Shown here piece after piece: positions 1-12,700 of a DNA stretch of 64,000 nucleotides. Source of the DNA: Heliopora coerulea (taxonomy: Eukaryota; Cnidaria; Anthozoa; Scleralcyonacea; Helioporidae). The notes beneath the pieces are model-generated. The model had not been told where the DNA came from, searched no databases, and saw nothing but the letters and a program-made list of their open reading frames with translations. The translations under genes were made by a program, and so were the position numbers. Within the stretch, counting starts at the first letter, position 1, and every line of letters begins with the position of its first letter. The DNA is taken from assembly GCA_030142905.1 (NCBI GenBank), contig JASJOG010000094.1, forward strand, positions 372,001 through 436,000, given 5' to 3'.

Positions 1-163
1 AACCGGAGTACCCGGAGAAAATCTGCAATGCTTGGTAGAGACAAACTGGACAACACTCTTGTGTGACCAAGGTAACTTTAATCAGGTAACTGCAGGGAGC
101 CGGAATCGAACCCTAAGTCACGGTGGTGAGACAAGTGCACTACCACTGTGCCACCTGCACCCC
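1..163 (-). repeat. tRNA-derived SINE (family 1), cut by the window edge
   Basis: On the minus strand this begins with a tRNA-like head: GGTGGCACAGTGGTAGTGCA resembles a pol III A box and GGTTCGATTCC (102-112) is a perfect B box. A body follows with the words CTGATTAAAGTTACCTT and GAGTGTTGTCCAGTTT. The same body recurs at 24109-24382, 40048-40325 and 60969-61243, which defines a dispersed family. Only part of the body is present because the window starts here. The tRNA origin is inferred from the box spacing; it is not a functional tRNA, as no cloverleaf closes. Confidence 0.75.
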
Positions 164-240
164 TTGCCCCACCTCAATAGCTTCTTTTCGAATTTGCACG
201 AATTACAAACTTGAATCCACGACCAGCCGACAGTTTCAAA

Positions 241-474
241 AAGTAAAAGACAAAATATATGCCGAAAAACAGTGCCATCTTGTAACTCAAGATTCGAGTT
301 ATATAAGAGACGAAAGTGAAATGGTATTATTTCGATCTTATTACAAAATCAGACTTGGTCTGAAGATGATTTTGAAATAAAATCGAAATACTATTTCACT
401 TTCGTCTCTTATATAACTCGAATCTTGAGTTTACAAGATGACACTGTTTTTCGGAATATGTTTTGTCTTTTACA
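241..474. mobile_element. Foldback MITE, about 230 bp hairpin
   Basis: The left arm (from AAAAGACAAAATAT at about 244) reads back almost completely in the right arm (ending ATGTTTTGTCTTTT at about 471). Both carry ACTCAAGATTCGAGTTATAT and its complement around a short centre. It has no coding capacity. A second full hairpin with the same core, CAAGATTCGAG, lies at 51455-51695. The superfamily cannot be assigned because no clear target duplication was seen. Confidence 0.75.
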
Positions 475-1002
475 AACTTGACTTTGGCGAGAAGTGGCGA
501 AAAGCAAATCCCACTACATCCTCTTCCGAGATACCGCCATTGCATGTCCTTTATTATTATGCATATGCTAGCCATGCGAACGTTCATTAAGTCCACCCAG
601 TCCTCATGTGGCGCCCTCACTGGTTGATCACTTTAACATCGCACGAGTGTCCTTGGGGTATCATAAGACGATAAACCAAAGTCCATCTAGTCCTGCGACG
701 TCCTCTCCATCGCGCCCACATTTGTTGAGCGTTATTGAAATGCATTACGACCTTAGAGTATGACAGACCGTATGCGAACATTCGTCGAGTTTTCCCCAGT
801 CCTTCACATGGAGCCCAAACTCTTTGACAACTATCGCAGCGCATGCGTGAGCTTGGAACGTTTTAGTCTCATCCTTAAATTACAAATAATCAGTAATTGT
901 CAAATGGTCTTAACCTCAACCGTATGTTTTAGGGGAGTAAGGTGTAGGTTCATTGTCGCCAGGTGACCCGTAAGCGATGAACGATTAGCGTTACGACTAG
1001 GG

Positions 1003-1128
1003 TTAGAATTTGGGTAGGGTTAGTTAACCCTAATCCTAACCCTAATCCTAACCTTAATCTAATCCTAACCTTAACCTTAACCCTAATCCTAATCCTAACC
1101 CTAGCCCTAACACTAACCCTAAGCATAA
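1003..1128. repeat. Interstitial telomere-like repeat, degenerate TTAGGG/CCCTAA
   Basis: A short stretch of GGGTTAG-type units switches at about 1026 to CCCTAA/TCCTAA/CCTTAA units on the same strand. The array therefore reads TTAGGG, then CCCTAA, from a central GTTAACCC. TTAGGG is the usual metazoan telomere unit. Because the units are degenerate and lie 1 kb inside a gene region, this is an interstitial relic or a TTAGGG-related satellite, not a chromosome end. Confidence 0.8.
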
Positions 1129-1234
1129 CTGAAACCTTTGATTAAGCATGACGATTAATTCAAGACCTGCTGATGGTCAGTGAGGTACTTCAACCACTAA
1201 GTAAGTGAAAGTAATTCAGAAAGAAGGTTCTTAC

Positions 1235-2372
1235 CTCTATCACTCAATTCTGTCGTCAGACTAAACCTCAGAATACTATTTTCGAGCTCGAACGACGACC
1301 TCATTTGACTGACCACCATCTTCGAATCGCCAATATTTAAACAGCCTTTTTGTTCGTCAAACTCCAGTGCTTCTATTACCTTCACTTTGTACTTCCGTTT
1401 ACCAACACGAAACGAGGAAGTATAAAAGCCACTGATCACACCCAGCCTATCGTAGCGATAGGAATGAACATAATCATCGAATACAATTGTCACGTTCTCG
1501 TCAAGGGTCGGAACATTGCCTGTGATTTCTGTTTTAAAACTTTGCAAACCATTTTCGTCCTCTCCCAGAAATGTTTCCCTGATGTGACATATTTCACCTA
1601 AGCAAATGAGAGTATTCAATATATACAAGTTCTTAACGACTGGTTAACACGTCATCACAAAGTATCTGACCCGTAGTTTCTATCAAGAATTTATGATTCC
1701 CTCCAGCCCTATCTCCTTCATTGTACTTTTGCTTTGCCTCCTTCCTTCCTTCTTTCTCAGTACTTAAACCATATCCTTCAGTCCCTGTATATTATTACCA
1801 AACTCCGTAATTCTTTCAGAAAAACTTGAAATTGTAAGAACTTCCGAGAAATTTGTAAATATCTTGTTATTACTCCGATCCTCAGGATAAAGCAATTGGT
1901 ATTGATGAGAGCACGAGCTCAAATATAATGCGCTTACTCTCTCTCCATTTTCATGTTACCTCGTTCTCAATGTATATCTCAATCTTCCTTCCATCTCTAT
2001 CTCCATTCCCCGCTCCCACTCCTCCTCCCTCTCTCTCTCTAAATCTCCTCCTTCTCCCTGTCCCTCTCTCTCCCTCTCTCTCTTCCTCTCTCTCTTCCTC
2101 TCTCTCTTCCTCTCTTTCTCTCCCCCTCTTCCTCTCCCTCTCCCTCTCTCCCTCTCCTTCTCCCTCTCCCTCTCCCTCTCCCTCTATCTCTCTCCCTCTA
2201 TCTCTCTCCCTGTACCCCTCCCCATCCCTCTACCTCTACTTCTACCTCCCTCTCCCTGCTTCTATGTCTATCTTTATCTCAATCTCCATCTCCATGTTCT
2301 TCTTCCTCTTTCACTCCTTCTCTTTCTCTCTCAGTATTCCTCTCTCTCTCCCTCTCTCTCTCTCTCCCTCTC

Positions 2373-2403
<31 letters not shown>

Positions 2404-2411
2404 CCCTCCCT

Positions 2412-2460
<49 letters not shown>

Positions 2461-3421
2461 CCTCCCTCCCTCCCTCCCTCCCTCCCTCCCTCCCTCCCTC
2501 CCTCCATCCCATCCATCTATCCATCCATCCATCTATCCATCCATCCATCCATCCATCCATCCATCCATCCATCCATCCATCCATCCATCCATCCATCTAT
2601 CTGCACCCCTTTTCCTTCATCCTAATTCTCACTCTCCGTGTCCGTCACTTACCTTTCCCCAATTATCTCTCTCCCACTTTCTACCTGTCTGTCTGTCTAT
2701 CTATCTACCTAGCTATCCACCATCGACCGGTTAGTATTTACCGGCTTGACTCTATATCAGTGTGTACATCAGACTACCTGTCCATCAAAACGTTCATCTC
2801 TCATCCTCCTGTCCTCATAATCATTATTCTGTCCATTTTAATCTGCATTTTCCTCCCACCCATCCTCCTATCACGTTTGCCATCTGTTAATCCACAAAGG
2901 CTCAAATGTTGACTGCCTCAACGACAAATGACCTCTTTAGTTTCGTACGTAAATTGTCCATTTCAGACTTCGTGATGTTTTGACTGTTTATCACTCTAAT
3001 CACTATGTCATGACGAGTATCTGAATAGCATTAAATTTCAAAGAGACAATTCTGCTGAGGAACATCACGTGATCTGAAATTGGTAAACAAATGTTGCAGT
3101 TAAAGAGATTTATTTGGCAAACTTTATGGAACCAGATCTGTTTACCTGTTTCAAATGTAACTTTGGCTCGACGCACCAAGGAGTCTCCCATTATACTAAA
3201 ACCATTAGGAGAACCGACACCAGGACGAGCAAACAAGAAACCAAGAGATGTTCCGATGGGCATCATGACGCGCAGTGGCCAACCAATGGAATAGAGGACG
3301 GGATCAAGCGAGATGTAGGTGGTTCTTGACGGAAAGTCGCTATAAACACTGAATAAGACATCCTGGATAGTTACGTCGTTTATTTTGCCAACCAAGTCCC
3401 CAACAAGATTTACACCTTCGC
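1235..3421 (-). CDS. Nidogen-like exons 7-8: G2F beta-barrel domain
   Basis: Exons 3146-3421 and 1235-1597 together encode a G2F (nidogen G2) domain, a GFP-like barrel that in mouse nidogen-1 binds perlecan and collagen IV. The first half holds [17 protein letters not shown] and [14 protein letters not shown] followed by [18 protein letters not shown]. The second holds [25 protein letters not shown], and the closing [16 protein letters not shown]. The split Gly codon (G|GT) between them keeps frame. Both halves are intact with no stops, consistent with a live gene. Confidence 0.87.
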
Positions 3422-5741
3422 CTGAAAAAAAAACAAAACAATTAAGCAAATAAGCAACGCGGATTTTAAGTAGTATTTAATAATCAATGAAAATGACAAA
3501 TGATGAATGATAAATAACAAAACGATAAACGATAATTGATAAGTGATAATAAGCACAACAACAACAACAATAATAATAATGATGATAATGATAATAATAA
3601 TGATAATAATAATAATTGTAAAACGGAATACGAAATTTTCGAGTGAAGCCCGATACTTATCCATACATTATCTTCGCAGCACATAACCTTTACATGACAA
3701 CTAAAATATACAGCATTTGCGTCCGAAGCGTATAGGACATAAAACCAGTTTCTCGGTATGCCGTAGGAACATTTGCAAGGAATAGGTTCTCCTTTTCAGT
3801 AATTCTTAAATGTACTTTGTACTGCTTTCTTGCTTCCTCCAATTACATGAACTTTCGCGAATTACTAGCGAATCGCGTGGTAAATAGACTGATTTAGCTA
3901 TCCTATTTGTCGCCCCATTTCCGACCATGTGACGTTACTCTTAAAAATTGTTTCTTTGAGATTTAATGAAATTCAGATACACATCAAAGCATAAACCAAA
4001 CCAAGCTTGCACTTCAGGTAGTTTTGGCTAGATTCCAGGCAGAAATCTAAGATCTTTCTTATAGGAGGTGAAACCACCAATACTTAAAAATTAAGCTGCA
4101 CATGATGAGGGGAATGTTCGACGATCGAAATCTTACATTTCAAGACCCAAATGCAACCAGTCCAAAAAATGCAACTCTATAACCTCCACCTGGGAATAAA
4201 TGTGCTCTGCCCAATGGATTACTAAAGCGGTTGATGAGACTTTGGTCACGAGTTTTGTATTTATATTGGTGGTAACGCCAGTGAAGTAATGGGTATATTC
4301 AACGAACATTTAGCGTTTACACTTGATCACATTAAATGAAGCTCATATATGTGATGAAAGAAATTCTCGAGTGTGAGAATCTTATATTTTTCGCTCCAAC
4401 AAAGTTGTTTTCGCTCTCGCTTCAAGGAAAGTATCAGGGTTCGAGACTGAACGTATTTTAAATGAGAATGGGAATACTGTTTCTTACCGTCAAGCAAACA
4501 AGTCATGCCGTTTCCGTAATAACTATCTTTGCATTCGCAGCAATGGTGAGTTGACCTTTTGCATACGGCGTTCTCGCTGCAACTTTTTTCAGCGTCTCCA
4601 CATTTGCCCGTGTCTAGAGAATGACAACCAAGTTACAAGTTAGTGGTATTTATGAATCACTTGAGGCCAAGTATCGAGTGTTCACAGGTCTGAGTTGGCC
4701 AGTACTCAAACTACAGCTCCATAAGAAGCGCTGATGCCCTAAGTTAGAGATTTTACTCCATATTACATTATTTAAGTATTTCCTGTTCGTAGTGGTTATT
4801 ATCGAACAACGTAGGCGTTTCACGACCTGGCCTCAAGGAACGAAGGCTCTATAACGAAGGTAAGAACCGAAGCAACCAGAGACAACAAATACATGATTGC
4901 AATTTAGAAAGGTAAAACTGTTTGGGCTGTTTGTAGATCTTGAAATGCCTTACGGCTACTTAAAATCATCAAAATCCAAAAAGTGTTGAGTATTTGCTAA
5001 GTTTCGACCACACCTATACGACAGAAAAACGTCACTCGATTGATACTTGTATCCAGTACTGTACCCGAGTATCCCGCTCCGCCGAATGTACTGCATGCCA
5101 CAATTTTTTCTCACCTGCGGAGTCCTCTTGTCTCGCTTCATCTCCCATCATTACATCACCAGTTCTATACACGGTAAACAAGCTCTTCCCCCGGCATTTT
5201 CCGTCTAGATCGAGTAGTCTGTAAGATGCCCTCAGTATCTCCTCTTCTGCGCACATGCACCCGTCAATATGGTGGAATAATGCAATTGTAAAACCGGTCA
5301 CGCCACAAGCCAGGTTGCATCCGTGAGCCGTCTTCATGGGACGTCTTACTAATGCATTGTAGGATGACTTGCTGTGGTTAACTAAATAACATCCTTTTTT
5401 CCCTAAACGAGAACGAAAGGGAAACATAGAGTTTTAGTCAAGTAATGTGATAAGCTTCAGTTTGTTTAATAAATTAGGGAGCCATTTAGACCTGGTCCTT
5501 TTTGTGGCTGAAAACATTCTTGGCGGGAGGACCGTGCTCACCGAAAACGAAAGCTTCCTATGGATGGTAGGTCTGTGAACCCTTTCCAATTTGTGGTTCA
5601 TTTTCGAAGACATCAAAAAAACTTGCGTCCGATAAAGCACTCCTGCGCGATTTTTAAATATTAGATATAAAATTAAAAGCAGCCAACTTCGAACTGGTCC
5701 TTGATTAAATTTTAATAACGTTATATATATGCATGTGCGTA

Positions 5742-5805
<64 letters not shown>

Positions 5806-5830
5806 CGTACATGTGCATGTACATGTATAC

Positions 5831-5878
<48 letters not shown>

Positions 5879-5919
5879 GTATAGTTATATGTATATGTAC
5901 CTGTATATGTGTATGTACC

Positions 5920-5990
<71 letters not shown>

Positions 5991-6079
5991 GTGTATGTGT
6001 ATGTGTGTATGTGTATGTGTATGCGTATGTGTGTATGTGTATGTGTATCTGCATGTGCATGTGCATGTGTATATGTATG

Positions 6080-6117
<38 letters not shown>

Positions 6118-9100
6118 AACATGTACATGTACATCAGTACATGGATATGGATACATGTTTATGAGTATGTGTATGTATATGCATGAATTTCTAATGATGT
6201 GTGAGAAGCAATTTCAAATGCGATTTAGAAACTACGTCTAAGACACTAACTCGGATTTAAAATATTACTTAAGTATTTTTAGACTTCCACGATGCACGAA
6301 TTTAGAAGAATAATTACCAGTTGACTGTTCGTTATTCCCTTGCTTATTAGGAAGGACAAGACTTTCAGCAGATTTAATGGTCTGTCCAGCTGTTTGGCTC
6401 GAGCCAATCAGATAAATCCACTTTCCTGGACGATTAACATTTGAATTTTTGCTGAGCAGATGAACTTTATTTGTCCCAGATCCGGGCAAGTGAAACTCCC
6501 TGAAATACAGAATGGACATGCAGGTATATAAATGCATGACTGCATACAAGCGTACATGCCCACGTGCTGACGTACGTAAGTACACACTTCCGGAAGTGCG
6601 AATGTATACGCTTACATACAGATTGAAAGACAAAAAGACAGACGGACAGACCAAAGGCACGTACGTTATAACACACAATTCTAAGCAGCAAATTCAATAC
6701 TTCACCACTTATTTGCGTTTCAGCTGAGCTAGCACGCAGTACATCGGTGGCGCCGAATTGTGTTTCACTCGTAGTAATCCTGGACAATTATATGGTCAGG
6801 AATGTAATATACATTTTTCAAAATTTTCTTTGGAATGGGCAATGATATTGTTAGGAAGGTCGCCCTTACTTCCCAAAGGAAAAAAAATCAAAAATATCTT
6901 GAATTAGCAGAATTTTTAATGTTCCGTAGTTGTTTTCCTTCTTTTCTCCCATTGCCTTTCAATCTGTTCTTTACTTTGTATTTCGTTTCTCTTGAAATAC
7001 GAGAGAAACATTCTAAGTGAATTACTAACTCTTTAGTACCCGGACAATTACTACTTGGAGATGATCGAGGTAGGATTGAACTCTCTAACACAGGACCACC
7101 TCAGTTCGATTAAATCACCTCGGTTAACCAGAACAAATACCTAAAAAGACCACTTAAGTTAAGGCAGTAAATTTAAAACAGAAACCTACTCCATTACCTA
7201 AACTCATCCCCGAAGCTGAATCCTGCTTTAGGTAAAGGCTTACCCAACCAAACCATGAGCTCTTTGCCTCCAACGTTTCGTTTGGTACTTCTCCCCTCGT
7301 ATTGAAATATTGCAAACGTTTTCTTTCCGTCGGACACGAGGACCAGTTGAAAAGATTTGATCTAAGAATATTGAAGGTTTCTAATGGTTAATGAAAAATT
7401 TCGATCTTTTTTCGTGGTTGGGAGCAGTATTCTACCTGTTTGGTTTTCTTTGCAAGCCACGTTTTTGTTTCTTTACCATCTTCGATCAGTTCGAAAATAA
7501 AAACAGGTAAGATTTTTCAACGTTTCGGTTACACGGCAACAAGCAATTTTTCTTTTTTTTTTTTTTGGTCTTTAATACTTTTTTGTTAATTTCAATGCGC
7601 TTATGATGGATGTAACTCAAACACCGTTCTCATTTGACTCAATTGCTCAATTAGTAGCGTCAGCTAAAACGGTCAATTCTATAGATCTACGAGTGATTTT
7701 TCTTTGCACAAAACATGTAACTTTTTCAAAAAGACATGCGTCCCCAGAGCACGATGAAAACCAAACGTGTGACAGCTCTTCCACAGGCGACATTGACGTT
7801 AAAGTTGAAGTAACCATACAGAGTGAGATTTATTTGAGGTTCTGTACCTTTGCACTTGTCAATTATATTTCAGTAAGGCCATGTAATGAACTACTGATGG
7901 ACCTCGCTTGTTCGGTCTCTACTAGTGAAATACCGGACCTCTGTTTTGGCACAGACCTCAACTCGCGGCGCTCCCTTCAGTCCGTAATGAAAAGCATCGG
8001 TCCGACATTTCACTAGTAAAGACCTCACGCTCTGTCAATAGTATTTACAATTCTTTTCATTGTATTTTTGGCAACAGGTCTTCGTTGGGTCGTAATAAGG
8101 AATTTCCCTCCTGCAGTTGTACACTAAAAAAATTTATTCTTAAAGCTTTTCATGCTTTATATCACTCAACCAAGTAGAAGATTATTTGGCTTTTACTTCA
8201 ATGTTTATCAACAAAGTTCGAGGTTTTGTGTAGCCACTATACTGACATTCCTGACGGAAATTTCCACTCCAGTGTAATAAAAAATAACTCGCATGGAGTG
8301 GCGGGTTAGTTATCCTGCTTACCTTATCCTTTGGTTTACTTTGATATTCAACCTTCACCCAAGTCGCGATAAACAAGCTGGTGGCCTGGAACCCTTTTTC
8401 GTAGGCAAAACTTCGCCGCACGTCATTTGTAGCCCGGAATAACAACGTCCTCTCCTCCGTCTCCCTGAAAAACACGCCTCCGTTCGTAGTAGTGTTGATG
8501 TTTGCGAAGAATGGAGCGACCATCTTACGATGAATTGGAAAGTGTTTACTCTTTGAGGCGACATATTTGGAAAGCAGTGACACTGGCTGATCAAATGAGA
8601 TCACTCCATCAAGATTTACCTACAACACAACGGGAGATAAGTTAGACTCAATGCCTTCAGGCAACTGAAAAAAGACAAAGGGTAGGCTACCATCGGATTG
8701 GATTGTCATTCTAACAGTCCACTTTTCAATCCACATAAGAAGCGCATCGAGAGGCAAACTTGTCTTCTCCTTAATCCTAACCAGAGAAAACCAAAACAGT
8801 GGACGGCATTGAATCTTTAAAAATAAGTAATAAACCATATGTAACGCCTCAGCAAACGTTAAACTTTGAAAAATCCGGTTCAACACTGCTGTAAGGTCTG
8901 GTGATTCACGCACTAAAAGCGAGCGCGTTCTGGTATTTAACCAGAGACGTTCCTCTCCTGCATGCCTTGGCGTTTTCGTGCAACAAAATATACTGATTCC
9001 TCTAAATTTTCATCTGATTTTGTTCGCCCCTCCTTAACTAAAAAAGACCTTTTTCACGAGAAAATAGCGCTAATTGTTTGTTATCGTCTCTAGCCACCTT

Positions 9101-9755
9101 GACTTCCTACGCCCCTTAGGTGTCAAATCTGTAAATAGGTGTCACAGATTTCTATTTTCACATATTCTCGATAAAACTAAAAAAAAATTTGTTCCTTTGA
9201 CCTCGAGACACCTTTTAAGATATCACTTTGGAGATAACTCTGTGCTATTTCAAATGTTTTCTTTACTGGTCCCATGTACCTGGACATTCCATCTTCAGGA
9301 AGCTATTAAAATACGATAATGGTGCAAGTAATTACTTTCATATTCCTTCAGTCGCCAATTCCAATTCCAACAGGGCGCAGGGCTCGACCATTCCAGTCCA
9401 CATACGTCCTTAATGTCCTCCATGTTCCACCAGTTACATGTTACAGGACTACTTTATTTCTAGTAGGGAGGGTAAGCCTTGACAGGGTCTTAGCAAACGT
9501 TCCGTAGCCAATATTTAGAGATTTAGGGAAACGCGTCTCGCGTGCGATGATATATTTAAATGTATCATCTTGCTCACCTGAAGCTGTAAAAAATGTTTAA
9601 TTTGATAGTGTTCAAAGACTGTATTACTGCATAGTAGAGTATTTAGATTTGGTGAGCCAGACTTTTCTTTACGCAAGCCGCACTCCAGGAGCAGTCACGC
9701 CATCGAAAATTACGAACAAAGTAAAGATTTTCAGATTTTTTTGGTTTTTATTTGT

Positions 9756-9797
<42 letters not shown>

Positions 9798-12700
9798 AAG
9801 TGTGTGTGTGTGAAGTGTGTGTGTGTGAAGTGTGTGTGTGTGTGAAGTGTGTGTGTGTGAAGTGTGTGTGTGATTGGGTGATTATATAAGGCAAACTAGA
9901 AATCAGTCCAGTATGACTTCTGATGGAAGAGGTGGGCTTTGTGACGTGGCTAGAATTAGAGGTATGTGTGTGCAACGTGATAACTTCAGACAAGTGCATG
10001 CGACAGGCTTCATTACGAGGTTAGAATGAGAGATGTGTGTGTGCAACGTTAGTTGACTTCAGGCAGGTGGTATGGGATCTATTACGAAGTTAGAATGAGA
10101 CATACCACATGCAACGTATGTTTGGGTAAAACCTTGACTAAACGAGAAGGAAAGTCAGTTCAACTCAACTTGCATTTTACCAGTTTTGACGCTGGCCGAA
10201 CGAGGACGAAATGGCCAAAATGAGTAGAACGTACATTCACATTTGAATACACAAGTCGAATCTAAGACCAATCAATGCAAGTTGGTGGCTTTTTCAAAGG
10301 CTAATCCTAAACATAATCCTAAATTTTTATGACAAAATGAACGAAAATTTTCGTCTAAATGGGACGGATGAAAAATTCCATGAGACTTGTAAAGTAAAAC
10401 TAGGACTAAAATTCGAATAAGGCTCTATGTTACAAGAGAAGCCACAGTGCTGTTCGTGTTTTTAAGCTTTTAGCTCCATTGTTGCGCACTGGGCATTGAT
10501 ATACTTTCATAAGTCATGACATTTAGCTCTACGCTATCGCCAGCGTACTGGAGACGTAGTTACCCTGGCGTCATCTTCTCAAGAACTCGTTTTCTTGTAT
10601 TCTTTAATAAGTGTTTTGTTTTAGCATTTAATAAGCACTTCTGTTTCAGAATCATCCTCAGGGTATTATGAAACTAAAACTTCACAATTAACCTACACTG
10701 CCGAAGTCAACTGAAAAAGTTGACTTCGGCAGTGTAGGCTAATTGTGAAGTTTTCGTTTCATAATAACCACTTGTAAAAGGATATTTACTTATTGTCTTC
10801 AGTAATAAGTAGCCTACGTAATGGAGTTGTCAGTGTGTGACACTACGAAATTTATCTCGCAGTGTTTTTATACTGTAACTTAGATAAGATAGAACAATGC
10901 ATGCAAAGCTACATCCTAACTCATGTTCAATCAACTGTCCGCTCTCACGTCGTTCATGTTGGCCCAACTCAAAATCAAATTCAATTCGCCTCTACTTCTT
11001 CAAATGTCTCGACTACCCCAACAGTTATTCAGATTATTAAATGTTTCAATTTATCTACTAAATCAAACTGAGTTCACCGAACGGAGATAACTGACAATTG
11101 ACTAAAAACTTTCAAACCACACCATGTTGATGTTAATGACATGTTACTTGTTCTGGACAATCTCCATCTGGAGTTATCTCACTTGTATCACGTAACAGGC
11201 ACCTGATAAGGTAATTTGTATTTATGAAGTTTTAAAAAGATTCTTGCTTAAAGTACAACAGAATTTAACGAGATGATTTAGTCTCCCCGTCAAACGGTCT
11301 AAAATGACCAAAGGTACCTTCTCTTGGGCTGAACCTTCCCCTGGTGTACACAATTTTGAGTATGTGATAGACTGGAGGGAATTACATATTGGAGATTGAG
11401 GAGAGCAAGTCGTGTAGTGACTAAAGATGTATGCATGTCTGAGTGATGATACAGAAGTAGAGTGTCGCATCGACAGTGATGATTGAAGTGTTTGAAAAGC
11501 GAAAAGGGTGAAGGAATTGCCGAAATTTGAGAGGAAATATAACTGATGTTTCGACCAAAAGCTCTTCATTTCACTCCAACGAAGAGCTTTCGCTCGAGAC
11601 CTCAATATCTCCTCTCTTCTGTTTCGATAGTTCCCTCAGTCTTTTCGCTTTTCAAATGCCTGTGTAAACCCGGTTAACAAGGAAAACAATTTTAATAAAC
11701 TTCAACTGCGTCAAAGTTCAAACCTTGTAGCGGAGGATCTTGGTATAGTAAAGATGTGATAGTAAAGATATAAGCATAAGATGGTTACATATTGGAACAA
11801 CAGTGAGAGGCGTTTTAAACAGTACGATGTGTGTTTTATGCAGGAAGACCCAAACGAAATTTGGTGTAATTATCGAGTCGTCTTGAATTCTTGAGTCTCA
11901 AGCTAATATCTTTTTATAAGTCTGTATTAATATTCCTAAAATAGCATCATGATGTTAATACATCTTTATCATTTCAAAAGCATGTCGGATTTGGGCATTA
12001 TTTGTACTACGCCGATTGACCACTTAGTAATGTCAAGCTTAAATCATGATCCTTTCAACTTTGTTTACTAGGATCGGATTAGTATGTGCAAAATTTGGAG
12101 ATGATCCTACTATATGTCAGAAGAAGGGACTTCACTGTGAACGTATGACCTGGTTACCTGTTACATCAAACAGGGTTGGCTGCAGCTAATTTGGAAAACA
12201 CGCTCAATGAATACGTTTGCTATCCAAAGTAGTTGAGATAAACATCCATAAAGAAGTTTCGTAACATTTTATCACCAGCTGGAACTAGACTTGAACAAAT
12301 CAAATCATACCATTTTCGTTTGAAACGATGCATCGGGTAGCCTGAATAAACAGATATTGAAAAGACTGACTCGAGTTTGAAGCAATACTGATGCTATCTC
12401 ACAAGTCAGACACGATTGTCCAAGTATCAGTATGCCATCGATCACCACGTTAACTTCAAAACAGGAAGTCGAAGAATCCGGCAGGAAGTTCTGGGAGCGA
12501 GGATGATCAACACCTAATAAGGCACTGATATCTCTGCACCACTGGAAATAAATGACAATCTCGGAACAGGAAATAGCAAAAATTCCAACTCGCCTCTTGA
12601 TGTATGTTCGGCAAGAAGCAAACTCAATTTTGTGTTTACAAACGGAAGGTAAACCTCCTTGCTATATGTGGGGTAAGAAAATCAAACTGAGCAACCAATT

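Noticed and set aside
1003..1128. True chromosome end
   Set aside because: Degenerate units, strand switch and coding exons on the right within 110 bp show it is interstitial.
1928..2734. 268-codon plus-strand ORF rich in Ser, Pro and Leu
   Set aside because: It is a translation of a CT/CTCC/CCAT polypyrimidine tract; every frame there is open and repetitive.
5434..6156. 240-codon minus-strand ORF of Tyr-Thr and His-Ile repeats
   Set aside because: Product of the ATGTAT microsatellite; no unique sequence supports a protein.
7603..8016. 137-codon plus-strand ORF
   Set aside because: Lies in a nidogen intron, ends in a foldback repeat, and shows no domain or splice context.
8620..8913. 97-codon minus-strand frame directly upstream of NIDO exon 2
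   Set aside because: The acceptor at 8621-8620 lies at its end and the in-phase upstream exon is at 17854-18066; the frame is intronic.
9748..10119. CRISPR-like array (repeats with regular spacing)
   Set aside because: The TG-GAAG and 70-bp units are ordinary eukaryotic satellites without unique spacers of fixed length; the genome is animal.
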